Below are positions 28,763 to 36,763 of a stretch of DNA of 64,000 nucleotides, in pieces. Position numbers and translations under genes: made by a program. Below the pieces are notes generated by a model. The model searched no databases, was not told the DNA's origin, and was given only the letters and a program-made list of their open reading frames with translations. Source of the DNA: Chlorops oryzae (Eukaryota > Arthropoda > Insecta > Diptera > Chloropidae); assembly GCA_020466095.1 (NCBI GenBank), contig CM035806.1:9947224-10011223 (forward strand), read 5' to 3'. Position 1 is the stretch's first letter; every line of letters begins with the position of its first letter.

Positions 28763-31700
28763 TAAAATTCGGCTTTAAATAACATGTAATTGTCGGTTGT
28801 ATTCGGTTTTTTTTTTTTTTTTTTTTTTAATTCGAGAAACTTTCGAGTTTTCATCGACATTTCCTTCCAATTTTCAACATTTCAAAATTACTTCATAAAA
28901 TTAAAAGTGTGTATTTTAACAAGGTGATATATCAATATTACAACAAAGTACAACAAATCTGAAACTAAACTGTCAAATTATATGAAATTTTTAGACTTTT
29001 TTTTAGAATCTTTGCAACAACAAAGCAATGTGTTTGTTTTAGATTTGTTGTTCTTGTTGCGATATTGATATATCACCACCTTGTTCAAATACAACATGCA
29101 TAAAATTTAAAATATTTTCCCAAACAAGAATTTCAATTTTAAGGAAATGCGAAAGTTGTGGAAACATAGCTGGACAAATTGCAAATATGCAAATAGCTTA
29201 AAATGCGTTGTTGTGGAAAATAGCCCCTTTGGAAATTATAAAAAAAAAAAAAATTATGAAGAAACATTTGAGTGCAAGGTTTTGGATATACAATACGTTT
29301 ACATGCATACATACAACACCAATTGTGGATAGCCATTGCTACGGAAAAGGTTTCTAATTAAGGAAATATTTAATTAAAAAGCAATCAAATCTATTTAGAA
29401 ATAAAGTTATTCAAAAGTTAAGATTAATACCGGGTTTTTGTAAGTTTGTAAGCATCCGATACAGATACCGATATATTTGTGATACTTTGGGTTTGCCCAA
29501 ATTTTGTTGTTTTTTTTTTCAATATATTTTATTTGTATATTTTTCTTTTAATAATTTCGTGACTAAAATAATCAATAAACTTATGCGAAGCCAACTATAA
29601 ACATTTTTATTTTTGCGTTTTTTTTTTTTTTTTTTTTGTTGTTTGTTGTTTTTGAGCCTTTTGTTTGATCAAATAACAATAATGGCGAAAAAAAGTTGCA
29701 AGCAGTTTTTATTTCGGCGCAAAATGTTTAATTTTATTAACTTAGAACGTCTTTCTTAGTTTTAAATACAATTTTTTTTTTTTTTTTTTTTTTTTAATAA
29801 ACTTACAATTATTTATACCATCTTTTAAAATAACTTAGCATATCGGTATCGGTTTGACCGATAGATTTGTGAGAGTGTTTGTATGAGATTATCGGCAAAA
29901 AGAATTGGATTTTTCCCTATACATCTTTTTTTTGAAATTGTCTTCTGTTTTGCCTTAAAATCATTGAAAAGGGCCATATGAAAAGTTTAAGGATGTTCAT
30001 GTCAGCCTACTGTCCGGTCCGTTCGCGTTCGTCCGTAACCGAAGAAAAAAAAAAAAAAAAAAAAACATTTTTGAATATGCTTCATCGTGAAAACGACCAT
30101 ATTGCAAGTAATTGAACATGAAGGAATAACTCAAATCCTTCGATGAGCAAAGGAAAAAATAATAAGAAAAAGCAGACGGGTAGCGCGAATTCTTGATTCT
30201 CCAAGCGACGTTGAGCTCTTTTTTTTTTTTTTTAAGTATAATTTTATGTCGTATTTCAAGTGATTGTGGACGATACACTCGAATGAACGAATTCTCTTGT
30301 ATGAAAGGACGATCAGTGACTGATTTTTTCGTTTGAATAAAATGATGTAAGAATGATTTTTCCGAAAGAAAAACAAGACAAATAGTGAACGTGTCGAAAA
30401 GAATTTTGAAGCCTTTTGGTATACACACTCTTGGACTTGATTTCAAATGTCTTAAAACTGAAAATGAATCAAAAAAAATAATAATAAAAAAATAAAAAAT
30501 AACAAAATAAATAAATGAATAAATATTAACTCCGAATTATTAACACAGTTGATCGAATTCTCAATAAACAAAAGCAAATAAAGACAAACTTCAGTTAAAA
30601 AAATTAATTTAGATTGGTATATGACGAGATTGCTTTTTTGTGCAACTAAAGTTTTTAAAAATCATCATAATAATATTCTATTTAATCATGCAAAAAAAGA
30701 ATTTTTCGAATTTACAAGCCCATCATAAGCTTGAAGACTTCTATTTTGTTACTCAAAAGTACGAGATAAAAAACAAAAAAAAAAAAAAAATCTCAAAGCT
30801 TTTCAATTTCTAAATGTTTCTGACAATTGGAAGAATTGTTAAGCACCTGGCACCAAAGGTACTGAGGAATTTCCTACAGCGTGTAGAGTGGATATTTGAC
30901 CAAATACCATCCCGTGACGACCTCCTAAAGGTCTACCGGGTATGTGACCTAAAGGTGATAGCAATAATGAAAGTAAAATTGTGAATCGGTTAAGAAGAAA
31001 TTAGACAAATTTTCTTTAAGGAAATAAGAAGAAATAATAGCACTAGAAAGAGTGCAGTACAATGCGTGTATTTGCACTTGTGGTGTGTGGTGTGTGTTAT
31101 GTGTTATGTGTGTGGTTTGTGTGTGTGTTTAAAATTTTTTTTTTTTAAATATCTTGTAAGACTACTTTTTAAAAGGGCGATTATAAGGTGGTAGTTTCTG
31201 TAGCGTTGGGTGATTAAAAAGGACAAAAGAATCGAAACTTGAAAACGTATATTAAACCAAAACTCTGATAGAAGCCGATACAACGCGAATACTATTCGAA
31301 TTGAAGGGCTCAATTAGTATCGTTGCCCATTGAAATGTTCGCGGTTAAAATTATCGTTTCAAGTCCGTGAAGTACCTTCTTATCTATCCATGTAAAACCC
31401 CTCTAAATTCGTACCAATCTAATCCATACGAGTCCAACCTTACAAAATTTTATGTCCATTCCAATTCGAGGGTTTAAAAGAAGAAAAAAAAAAAAAAAAA
31501 AAAAATTCATAAAACCCAGTATCGCTATTTACCGTTACTGATTTATATAGCTTAACAACTGGTTTTCGACTACTCGGGCATATTATATGAATTCACTCCT
31601 AATTCCTACAAAAGAAACTTGTATCAGATGATTTATAAAAAAAAAAAAAAAAAAATCAAATTAATTGTGAAACAGCCAACGCTACAGTCAGTCAACAAGA

Positions 31701-33737
31701 TTAGTAGAAACTCTTTTGGATTGGGTAATTTGGAAAGCGTTCATGGGATGGATATCGTTTCCTTTTTGGTGCGTTTCAAAAATTAATGCAAAATTCGAAA
31801 TTAACAAATAAGAAAAGAAAATAATAATAAAAAAAAAAAAAAATAGGAAAAACATTTTTTAAATAATAAAACTTTTGTGAAATTAATTTACAATAAGTTT
31901 TTGTAAGTGTTAAATCAATTAAAATCACAATAAAAGTAATACAAATCAACACATAAGGCCAATTGTCAAAAATATAATTTTTTTTTTCATTTTGTGGGAA
32001 AATAAAAAATGAAAAAAAAATGAAATACTGTAAATACCTTGTTGTGACAATTGCACTACAGCGGCTGGGAGTTTTGTTGAGACTGCCACCGGTGTAGCAC
32101 CAACGGCTGGAATTTTAATTTCCGCACCTTGGGGATGAAAACTACCTTCATCTTGCTCTGCGGCGGATATTAAACCAGATGATGACGCCGTAGTTGGCGT
32201 ATTCGATGGTAGAGATGAAATTAGACTACACACCCCGGTCGTATCCGTCGTTGCAGATGCTATATTGGATATCTATATAGGTGAGCGAAGAGATTTGAGG
32301 AGAAAGGCGGTGGGCGGGGAGAGAAAAAACGAAAGAAAAGAAATAGGATTTTCATCGCATGCAATCAAATTGGTTCTGATTAAGAAATATTCACACTCAC
32401 CGCTGTAGCCGAAATATTTGAATTCTCGATCTGTTGATTTATAGCTGGTTGCTGTTGAACAAAGCCACCGGATAGTCCAATGATTGTTGCAATATTCTCA
32501 GCTGTTGGATTCTGTTTAGGCCCAGCGAATGCTGTCGTTGCCACTGATGCTGATGCTGATGCAGATGTCGATGCCAATGCTGTTGCGCTTGTGCTTGCTC
32601 CAGCGGTTTCCTTTGATTTCTCTTCGATAATAAGTTGATCTAGACCATACGCATTACAAAAACTCACTAATTGCGCTGTTGGCGGTTTCTTACACCACGC
32701 AGGATACTCCATTATATTTCCATCGCTTTGCAATAGGAACAATAGCGCAACATTATTGGAATGCCTAATTGACGGAATCATAATAAATTGAAATTGCAAT
32801 TGCAATATAAAAGAATTTCGATTTCGATTTCGATTCCTCTTACACGCCCTCTTACCTCTCTTTAAGACTACGAAGGGCACGGCTGAAGTGCTTTTCCAAA
32901 AGCTTTTCCAGCGAATTCGCGTTTTGCAGAACTGATGTTTTTGTGGTTGTTGGTTGTTGTTGTTGGTGTTAATATTCCTGTACCTGTAGACGTTGGGGTT
33001 GAGTTCTTGAATACTGCAATATTTATTTCCGGCTTTGGTCCGCTTGCTGGCAGTAATGATCCAATCAAATTAATTGGCGCACCACCACTAACAATATTAC
33101 TGAAATTTACTGTTGGCGTTTCCGTATTATATTTGGTACGTTTAATCGGTGGTGGCGAATCGCTTGCCGTTATGTGTACTGTGCGTTTTGCTGCTAGCGC
33201 TGTCAGCGATAACGATAACGATAGCTGCTGTTGTTGTGGCAAGTGTTGCGTCGTCGCTGTAAATGGTATCGATACTGATGCTGGCGATGCTCCTTCTGCT
33301 GGTGTAGCAGTTTGTGGCATATGCAAAATTTGCAAACCAGTTGTTATGGCAGCAGTTTGTTCGCTGTTCGATGTGATGATTTGCTGTTGTGCCCTTTGTT
33401 GTTTTGGAAAAACTTGCTGAAAATGGCGCAGCGTTGTTGGTGCAGATGTCGTAGATGCGTTGGTAAGCGTTGACGATGTAACGTTCGATGAATTTGTAGT
33501 AACTATTGTTATGATGGAAGGAGTTGTCCTACTAGTGCTATTGGAATTATTCGAATTCGCTGAGGCGACGGATACTGTTGTGACGAAGGCGGGCGCTTGT
33601 ACTGATGCTAATGCTAGTTCGTGTGCGGCAGATACGTTTGACGTTGTAATCGTTAGATTCGGTCTGCGGATTGGCACAGCAGGAGGGGCCGGGTTAGACC
33701 CTTGATGCCCCCCTCCTGCTGAATCACCTTCATTCAT
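2090..33737 (-). CDS. dom: domino, DOM-A isoform (SWR1/p400-type remodelling ATPase)
   Basis: Domino is the Snf2-family ATPase of the fly Tip60/SWR1-like complex, which exchanges H2A variants in nucleosomes. Coding exons on the minus strand are 33737-32856, 32764-32401, 32272-32038, 28424-27708, 27205-26406, 26331-25745, 25298-25112, 25029-24893, 24763-24577, 20234-17952, 16116-15898, 6367-2764 and 2668-2090. Every junction has GT/AG ends and matching phase, giving about 3,590 codons (the D. melanogaster form is about 3,200, from memory). Order of domains: Ser/Thr-rich N terminus, HSA helix, acidic stretch, split ATPase, SANT, polyglutamine tail. The start [11 protein letters not shown] resembles the fly protein. 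One-base frame slips occur near 32,950 and 4,515-4,550, both in simple repeats, so I read them as sequence errors or polymorphism rather than gene death. Family identity is certain; individual splice sites are inferred by eye. Confidence 0.93.
2764..6367 (-). CDS. dom: domino DOM-A exon with SANT domain and polyglutamine
   Basis: The exon starts after CTTTTTCGCAG and encodes [20 protein letters not shown], typical of domino/p400. A SANT/Myb-like repeat follows ([16 protein letters not shown] ... [10 protein letters not shown] ... [11 protein letters not shown]). A long Gln-rich region comes next, including a tandem [12 protein letters not shown] array at about 5,080-5,335. The rest is Gln/Thr/Ser/Gly-rich. 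The frame changes within the GCTTGTGCTTGG repeat at about 4,505-4,550; two missing C residues in short C runs would explain it. Exon length also demands a two-base gain or one-base loss. The donor CAG|GTAGG is at 2763. Confidence 0.87.
6450..6583. mobile_element. Hairpin MITE copy 1
   Basis: Near-perfect palindrome with arms ATATGCCTGCCACACGTAGA and its inverse, 134 bp, beginning 82 bases upstream (in the gene sense) of the DOM-A SANT exon acceptor. Confidence 0.85.
6617..6752. mobile_element. Hairpin MITE copy 2
   Basis: Second copy of the same palindrome, 136 bp, only 33 bases from copy 1, with two one-base insertions in its right arm. Confidence 0.85.
7142..7340. mobile_element. MITE-like inverted repeat, copy 1
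   Basis: Ends AAGGTGCTGCCCCCACTTGG and CAAGTGGGGAAACACCTTTA are inverted. The interior contains AACTTTCTATCAAGAACAAT, found again in copy 2 near 35.8 kb. It abuts the piggyBac-like MITE at 7,341. Confidence 0.75.
7341..7555. mobile_element. piggyBac-like MITE
   Basis: Inverted ends CCCTGCTGTTACCTTA and TAAGGCACCAGCAGGG are flanked by TTAA on both sides (7337-7340, 7556-7559). A 215 bp element with C-starting TIR and TTAA target is the piggyBac pattern. No coding potential. Confidence 0.75.
7659..8030. repeat. 84-base direct repeats around a 205-base spacer
   Basis: TTTTTTCAATTGCCAAAAAT ... AAAAGCC(C)AAATAATAATT occurs at about 7,659-7,742 and 7,949-8,030. The spacer contains CCTGTAACTGTTCGAACCGG. 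The layout could be a tiny terminal-direct-repeat element or a duplication. Confidence 0.6.
8158..8532. mobile_element. MITE with AAGGCG ends
   Basis: Ends AAGGCGTATTAAACAAGGTG and the inverted CACCTAGTTTAATGCGCCTTT enclose 375 bp. A hairpin element follows directly. Confidence 0.68.
8534..8682. mobile_element. Hairpin MITE
   Basis: GGGTCCTATATCTCCAGCTC pairs with GACAGAACTGGAGATAGCCCC at the other end; the interior is (AAACTTC) and A/T runs in mirrored order. Confidence 0.65.
8690..9895. other. Domino intron sequence, AT-rich
   Basis: Contains long T-runs (near 8,880, 9,050 and 9,490) and no recognisable gene or element end. Confidence 0.5.
9896..10885. repeat. One-kilobase (TATATC)n/TA microsatellite
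   Basis: Almost pure TATATC, TA and a 16-base TATATATCTATATATT unit repeated about ten times at 10,505-10,690. It is in the long DOM-A intron. Confidence 0.97.
10886..12016. other. Domino intron sequence, AT-rich
   Basis: Between the TATATC array and hAT element A: simple repeats (TC near 11,580, TA near 11,890-11,935) and no gene. Confidence 0.5.
11574..11629. repeat. TC microsatellite
   Basis: (TC)n with small interruptions, about 55 bases. Confidence 0.85.
12025..12562. mobile_element. hAT-like non-autonomous element A
   Basis: Inverted ends TAGCGATGTGCC and GGGCACATCCCTA are flanked by an 8-bp duplication CTTGAAAG/CTTAAAAG (one mismatch) at 12017-12024 and 12563-12570. The element is 538 bp with no coding potential. 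An 8-bp duplication is the hAT signature. Confidence 0.85.
12716..13053. mobile_element. Relative of the 355-1121 TIR element
   Basis: Inverted ends TCCGTTTAGACGTGTA and TACACGTCTAAGGGA; the right portion (CATACAAAATTTAATAGGTC...AAATACACG) matches the right end of the element at 355-1121. Diverged and partly poly(A)/poly(T). Confidence 0.55.
13054..13503 (-). other. 3' flank of DOM-B
   Basis: Includes an ACGC microsatellite at about 13,363-13,388 and the AATAAA at 13,472-13,467 (minus) that may end DOM-B mRNA. Nothing else seen. Confidence 0.5.
13504..16116 (-). CDS. dom: domino exon 12 with DOM-B tail; alternative DOM-A donor at 15897
   Basis: The exon opens [16 protein letters not shown], a block shared across SRCAP/p400 proteins, and reaches [13 protein letters not shown]. 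At 15898 a CAG|GTTAAT donor allows splicing in phase to the DOM-A exon at 6367. Read-through gives a tail with basic and acidic low-complexity segments and a C terminus ending GVSTTS. Two compensating frame slips are noted in the DOM-B entry. Use of the 15897 donor is inferred from phase and protein similarity. Confidence 0.82.
13504..33737 (-). CDS. dom: domino, DOM-B isoform
   Basis: This shares all exons with DOM-A up to the exon starting at 16116. Instead of splicing at 15898, the exon reads through to a stop at 13504, adding a long basic/acidic Ser/Thr-rich tail without a SANT domain. This matches the known two-isoform arrangement of fly domino (DOM-A with SANT and polyQ, DOM-B without). 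About 3,000 codons are expected. Inside the tail the frame shifts by -1 near 15,765 (a CAAAAG repeat) and by +1 near 15,270 (a GAA repeat). The frames on either side of the pair agree, and the shifted middle stays open for about 480 bases. A candidate poly(A) signal AATAAA lies at 13472-13467, about 32 bases after the stop. Confidence 0.85.
16651..17681. mobile_element. TIR element hosting hAT element B
   Basis: Ends ATATGCCATTCAGACG and its inverted partner GTCTGAATGCCATAT extend into a palindromic GAAATCCCGGGATTTC on both sides. Without the nested insert the element would be about 390 bp. The superfamily is not recognised. It lies in the domino intron between exons 11 and 12. Confidence 0.75.
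16797..17428. mobile_element. hAT-like non-autonomous element B, nested
   Basis: Ends CAGTGCTGCCA and TGGCAGCATTG are inverted, with an 8-bp duplication TCTGTTTG/CCTGTTTG at 16789-16796 and 17429-17436. The 632 bp element interrupts a larger TIR element (16,651-17,681). No coding potential. Confidence 0.83.
17952..20234 (-). CDS. dom: domino large exon with second ATPase lobe
   Basis: After a long spacer with Ser runs and an Asp-rich run (about residues 270-290), the second RecA-like lobe appears. Visible motifs are [31 protein letters not shown] (motif IV), [17 protein letters not shown] (motif V) and [18 protein letters not shown] with the Arg finger (motif VI). The wide separation of the lobes is the INO80/SWR1-class insertion that binds RuvB-like ATPases. 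Acceptor GGTTGTAG, donor GTAAGT at 17951. Confidence 0.95.
21308..21697. mobile_element. hAT-like non-autonomous element C
   Basis: Ends TAGTGGTGTCCGACCGAAGG and CCTTCGGTCGGACACTA are inverted. A perfect 8-bp duplication TTAAATAC occurs at 21300-21307 and 21698-21705. The 390 bp interior repeats CCGAAGCCGAA subterminally in both orientations, possible transposase sites. Confidence 0.92.
22038..22113 (-). repeat. tRNA-like module 1 in TIR element
   Basis: On the minus strand GTGTAGCGTAATGGTTAGGA (A-box-like) is followed about 35 bases later by CAGCGGTTCGAGGCTCGG (B box). Anticodon and acceptor arms are poor, so this is tRNA-derived. Confidence 0.6.
22378..22460 (-). repeat. tRNA-like module 2 in TIR element
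   Basis: On the minus strand GTAGTTAGCTGGATGGTTAA (A-box-like) and GGGGTTCGATCCCTGG (strong B box) are spaced as in a tRNA gene. The sequence differs from module 1, so they are independent acquisitions or long diverged. Confidence 0.6.
23026..24312 (+). mobile_element. mariner element 1 (inactive)
   Basis: Inverted ends TTAGGTGTAGTAAAAAGAAA are near-perfect and the element (1,287 bp) is flanked by TA on both sides. It sits in domino intron 24576-20235. It is oriented opposite to domino. Confidence 0.93.
23211..24235 (+). pseudogene. mariner transposase, frameshifted
   Basis: A DD34D mariner transposase starting [16 protein letters not shown]. The helix-turn-helix domain and the first two catalytic Asp contexts ([14 protein letters not shown]) are in one frame. 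A single-base loss near 23,986 puts the third ([11 protein letters not shown]) and the C-terminal GAYLT in another frame. The product would lack the third catalytic Asp, so this copy should not be autonomous. Confidence 0.92.
24577..24763 (-). CDS. dom: domino ATPase exon (LRKVCNHP block)
   Basis: Encodes [17 protein letters not shown], a conserved Snf2 segment, and ends in EYDPFT before a GTGAGT donor. The following intron (24576-20235) has collected a mariner, a hAT-like element and a TIR element with tRNA-like modules. Confidence 0.92.
24893..25029 (-). CDS. dom: domino ATPase exon ([15 protein letters not shown] block)
   Basis: Encodes the conserved block [20 protein letters not shown] followed by the Tyr/Arg-rich [20 protein letters not shown] segment, standard between the two Snf2 lobes. 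Donor GTGAGTTT after 24893. Confidence 0.92.
25112..25298 (-). CDS. dom: domino ATPase exon, motif III
   Basis: Begins [12 protein letters not shown], the motif III region, followed by [18 protein letters not shown]. Acceptor TTTTTAG and donor GTGATT; the latter is an imperfect consensus. Phase joins exactly with the previous ATPase exon. Confidence 0.93.
25745..26331 (-). CDS. dom: domino ATPase exon, motifs I and II
   Basis: This encodes the first RecA-like lobe of the Snf2 ATPase. Visible motifs are [12 protein letters not shown] (Q/Ia region), the Walker [14 protein letters not shown] and the DEAQ box in [12 protein letters not shown]. It begins at a TATATCAG acceptor and ends at ACG|GTAAGT, leaving two bases of an Arg codon. 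All catalytic residues expected for nucleotide binding are present. Confidence 0.95.
26406..27205 (-). CDS. dom: domino acidic exon
   Basis: Acceptor TTATTGCAG precedes 27205 and the donor GTGAGT follows 26406. The product is extremely acidic with long Asp and Glu runs (about residues 90-150 of the exon), encoded by GAT/GAA repeats. Acidic stretches ahead of the ATPase are typical of SWR1-type proteins and probably bind histone dimers or basic partners; that role is inferred. Confidence 0.88.
27708..28424 (-). CDS. dom: domino exon with HSA domain
   Basis: Acceptor CTTAAG precedes 28424; the donor GTATTT follows 27708. After a Pro/Thr-rich lead-in the exon encodes a long basic helix containing [20 protein letters not shown] and [15 protein letters not shown]. 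This is the HSA domain of INO80/SWR1/Brahma remodellers, which binds actin and actin-related proteins in the complex. The remaining helix, rich in Lys and Glu, continues the post-HSA region. Confidence 0.92.
28913..29092. mobile_element. MITE-like inverted repeat in domino intron
   Basis: TTAACAAGGTGATATATCAA pairs with TTGATATATCACCACCTTGT; ACAACAAATCT and AGATTTGTTGT also pair inside. About 180 bp. Confidence 0.7.
29093..32037. other. Domino intron 3, remaining part
   Basis: AT-rich with many A/T runs and a GT-rich stretch at about 31,080-31,125. No gene or clear transposon end was recognised. Confidence 0.5.
32038..32272 (-). CDS. dom: domino coding exon 3
   Basis: A short Ser/Thr/Ala-rich linker exon between a TATATAG acceptor and a GTATTT donor. 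It ends with one base of a Gly codon that is completed in the HSA exon. No recognised domain. Confidence 0.8.
32401..32764 (-). CDS. dom: domino coding exon 2
   Basis: Acceptor TCAATTAG precedes 32764 and the donor GTGAGTG follows 32401. It encodes a conserved block containing [15 protein letters not shown] and NAYGLDQLI, then a Ser/Ala-rich linker. It begins by completing the Arg codon split across the previous intron. Confidence 0.85.
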
Positions 33738-33748
33738 GTTTGACGCAT
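32856..33748 (-). CDS. dom: domino coding exon 1 (start codon)
   Basis: The acceptor TTATAG ends at 33749 and the ATG is at 33737-33735. The product is low-complexity, rich in Ser, Thr, Ala and Asn. The exon should end in a helical segment [20 protein letters not shown] before a GTAAGA donor at 32855. That segment is in a different frame from the rest of the exon; the slip lies in the CAA/ACA repeat near 32,940-32,970. The exon length (882 coding bases) is one base too long, or two too short, to join exon 2 in phase, which agrees with a single indel. Confidence 0.85.
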
Positions 33749-35153
33749 CTATAAGAATAAGATGGTCAATACCTCATTTATATATTAACCGGATTCATTA
33801 ATAAACTCTGCATTCCGCCTTAAACGGCAAATGGATGTTAGAGATGTTACCGAATTCATCGCGAATCATCGGTTAAACGAACTGCTAGGTCGTTGCGAAG
33901 TACTCATCTGTGTGTTGTTATGGCAAGCAAGCTTATTGAAATCATTTGTCCAAAAGAGATGTCCCAACGATTCACATGATTCGGATTAGCATCACAGTCT
34001 CTAGTCTAACGTACGAACCGAGCATTTATATGATACTGGATAAAATAGATCCAGCGCCCGATCCAATCCAGTCATTGTATTATTATTATTATTAGTTGAC
34101 TACTCTTCTTCATTCCGATCATTAATTGCTGTACTTCAGAGTTTGTATCCTATTTAAAGCTTTGAGCTAAGCGTAAATCAATTCAAATGAACCCAAACGA
34201 ACAAAATTTCTCATATTTGCGTCCATAATTTGGACCCAAAAACTATTTTAATCTGATAAGACATTATGCGATATGCGCTTCGGTCAGCTTATTCAAAAAA
34301 AAAAACAAGAACTTCATCTATATATATGTAGGTATGTATGTATGTCACAGAAATTTCCATTTCGTGTGCAACTCTTTATATTTAATAGCATTTATATATT
34401 TACAAATTTTTTTGTTTGTGTGTAAGTGTTTTAGTGGGCAACCCAAGTTGTGAGTGATATTTTAAATTTATCGTTATTTCTTAACGAAATTTTAACACAA
34501 CAAATAAGCATAGGTATATAGAAAATGAAATGGTATCATAAAATGAAAATTTTATATTTGCTATATTCGTTCCACAGTTTTTCAAAATAATTCACAAGAA
34601 TGCAGAGAAAAAAAAAAAAAAAAAAAAACACCTCCGTGCCTTTGTTGCTTTGAAAGGTGCACAAAATTAAGTCACATAATTTTAATTTCGAACGTAAAAA
34701 AGAATCTGCCGAAAAAGGACTCCGTCCTAGAACTTTAATAAAAAAATATTTTTGAGCATTAAAGGGTTAAGTCAGAGAAGTTCACTTAACGGTACACAAA
34801 TACATTACACAGTTTGAGCCAACATATAGTAGTATCGATAAACGACTATTTATAAAGAATCAAATTCCCATCCCTTCAAACATTCCCCCCACAAAAAGAA
34901 AAAACAAATAAAAAAAAAAAAAAAAATTTAACAAAAAAATGGGAATTTCAAAATTCACTTAATTCTTTAAATCATCAAACAACACCCGGCAAAAAAAAAA
35001 AAAGAAACTACAACAACAAAAATTAGAAAAAAGCGCGGTCGGGGTAATGGGGTAAAAAATATGACCAAATCGAAAAACACGCAACACTGAAATAATCGAA
35101 ATGCGTACAGCGTACAGCGAGAACGCCATTTCCCACTTCTTCGCTCGACTTAC
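33749..35153. other. Probable domino first intron
   Basis: AT-rich; a short TAT microsatellite near 34,077-34,095 and a TATG array near 34,330. No gene seen. Confidence 0.5.
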
Positions 35154-35480
35154 CTCAGACGCTTTTTTTCAATCACGAATTTTCCACTCTCCTTCGTGAC
35201 ATCGATACGTGTGGCAATGGTAAAATTGCAAAAAAAAAATTAAAGTTCTAGAATAATTAAGAATTTTCGATTATTTTGCAATATTTATGCACATAAAGCG
35301 CTTTTCAATTCTGCGCAAAATTAATCCAATGGAAAATTTTTCTGCAGACTCTAAAATGTCATTCGTTGTCCCACTCGCGCTTGTACAATTTCGTATATTC
35401 CATCTCGTTTGACAAAATTTTTCACATTTCCGATTAGCTGTGACTCAACTGCACTTCACGAAAACATGGCGGAAACTGAA
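35154..35480 (-). promoter_or_regulatory. Probable domino promoter and non-coding first exon
   Basis: A very strong donor CTGAG|GTAAGTCG ends at 35154 on the minus strand, and the next acceptor is at 33749 just before the ATG exon, so a 5' UTR exon is likely. Just upstream lie a perfect DRE-type palindrome TATCGATA (35506-35513) and a near copy TATCGATG (35527-35534), typical of housekeeping fly promoters. The exact transcription start cannot be read from sequence alone. Confidence 0.55.
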
Positions 35481-35726
35481 GTACTTTTTAGTAGAGCTGG
35501 AAAACTATCGATACAATGGAAGACACTATCGATGGTTTTGTTAAATGCAACCAGTGCTGCCACAAAAAATTTTGTTCGCAACCAAGGCTAAAAAAAAAAA
35601 TCAACCAAAAAAGTACCAAATTTATTTTAAGTCGTTTCATTGAAAAAAAAAATTGTGTTCAGTCGTATCAATTTTTTATTTTCTTGTCCTTACAATTAGT
35701 TTGTATACAAAAAAAATTGAGAGTCT

Positions 35727-35913
35727 TAAGATGCTTCTCCATTTGGATGGTAAAGCGCTTTTACTTCCTGACGAAGCAAGTGTTTTTGCTCTAAAACTTT
35801 CTATCAAGAACAATTTTGCTTGCTGAACATGTTTTTTGATCAACCATACTTGAGAAGCGAAAGTAAATTACTGGTTAAAAGCGCTTTACTTGCCAAGTGG
35901 GGAAACACCTTTA
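35727..35913. mobile_element. MITE-like inverted repeat, copy 2
   Basis: Same family as 7,142-7,340 (shared AACTTTCTATCAAGAACAAT and right end CCAAGTGGGGAAACACCTTT). The left end is more diverged. It lies between domino and the CCCH gene. Confidence 0.75.
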
Positions 35914-36015
35914 TTCAAAGGCTTATGAAAAATATCAAAGTGTATTAAAAAAAAAAAAAAAATTAATTTGACATAAAAACTTTGTCCCTACCGGAATATA
36001 CGAAATGAACTATAC

Positions 36016-36450
36016 CTATCACGATACTTGTTTGCACTCACACATTAACAAAACATCATGCTACCCCTGCAAGCCGGATACGCGTATTAATCTAGGTTAC
36101 TCACTAGTTTTATACACAGATTCTTTCAGACACACGCAAATGGGCGAAAATAAATTTTTTACTTGTTTATCTTGTGTACGTGCACCAGCTGTCACACTCT
36201 GTTGAATAAAATCATTAGCACGTGTGAGTGTAGCACGATATTTCGTGAGTGCGATAGTGCAAACAAGTATCGTGATTTACAGGGTACACTCACACATGCT
36301 AATGATTTTAGTCGAGAGAGTGTAAGAGCTGCTATTCGTTGACAAGATAAACAAGAATAAATCTATATTCGCCCATTTACGTGTGACTGAAAGAATCCGT
36401 GTATAAAACTAGTGATTAACCTAGATTAATACGCGTATCTGGCTTTCTGG
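36016..36450. repeat. Fold-back palindrome upstream of CCCH gene
   Basis: Left arm (about 36,066-36,225) reads TACGCGTATTAATCTAGGTT ... TTTTATACACAGATTCTTTC; the right arm (about 36,290-36,440) is its inverse. Arms are about 160 bases. CACGATACTTGTTTGCAC and its inverse also occur. It resembles a fold-back transposon. Confidence 0.78.
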
Positions 36451-36763
36451 CAACTGACGTGAGAGTTAAGTAGAAAGAAAACTGCCAAATTGAAGAAAAA
36501 ACTACCCGTTTCGGTTGTTTTTAACCAAAACGGCAACGCTGAATGCAACCCTGCCAATGAGCAGGAACATTTTCTCGGCTCCTAATGCTAAAGCTTAATT
36601 ATAAAGGAGCCCCGAGATGTCAAACCCATGTTATAAGGAGCCTTTCGTTACTGGGTACTATATGGTGCACCCCTTACTCAGTAACGAATGTATACGGTTT
36701 TCTTCAGCTCTAGAACGAGTCTTGTTTGTTGTTTTAAATAAGCGGTCGCAAAAAAAACGAGCT

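Noticed and set aside
2090..33737. Domino as a pseudogene because of frame slips
   Set aside because: All splice sites and catalytic motifs are intact and every slip lies in a simple repeat.
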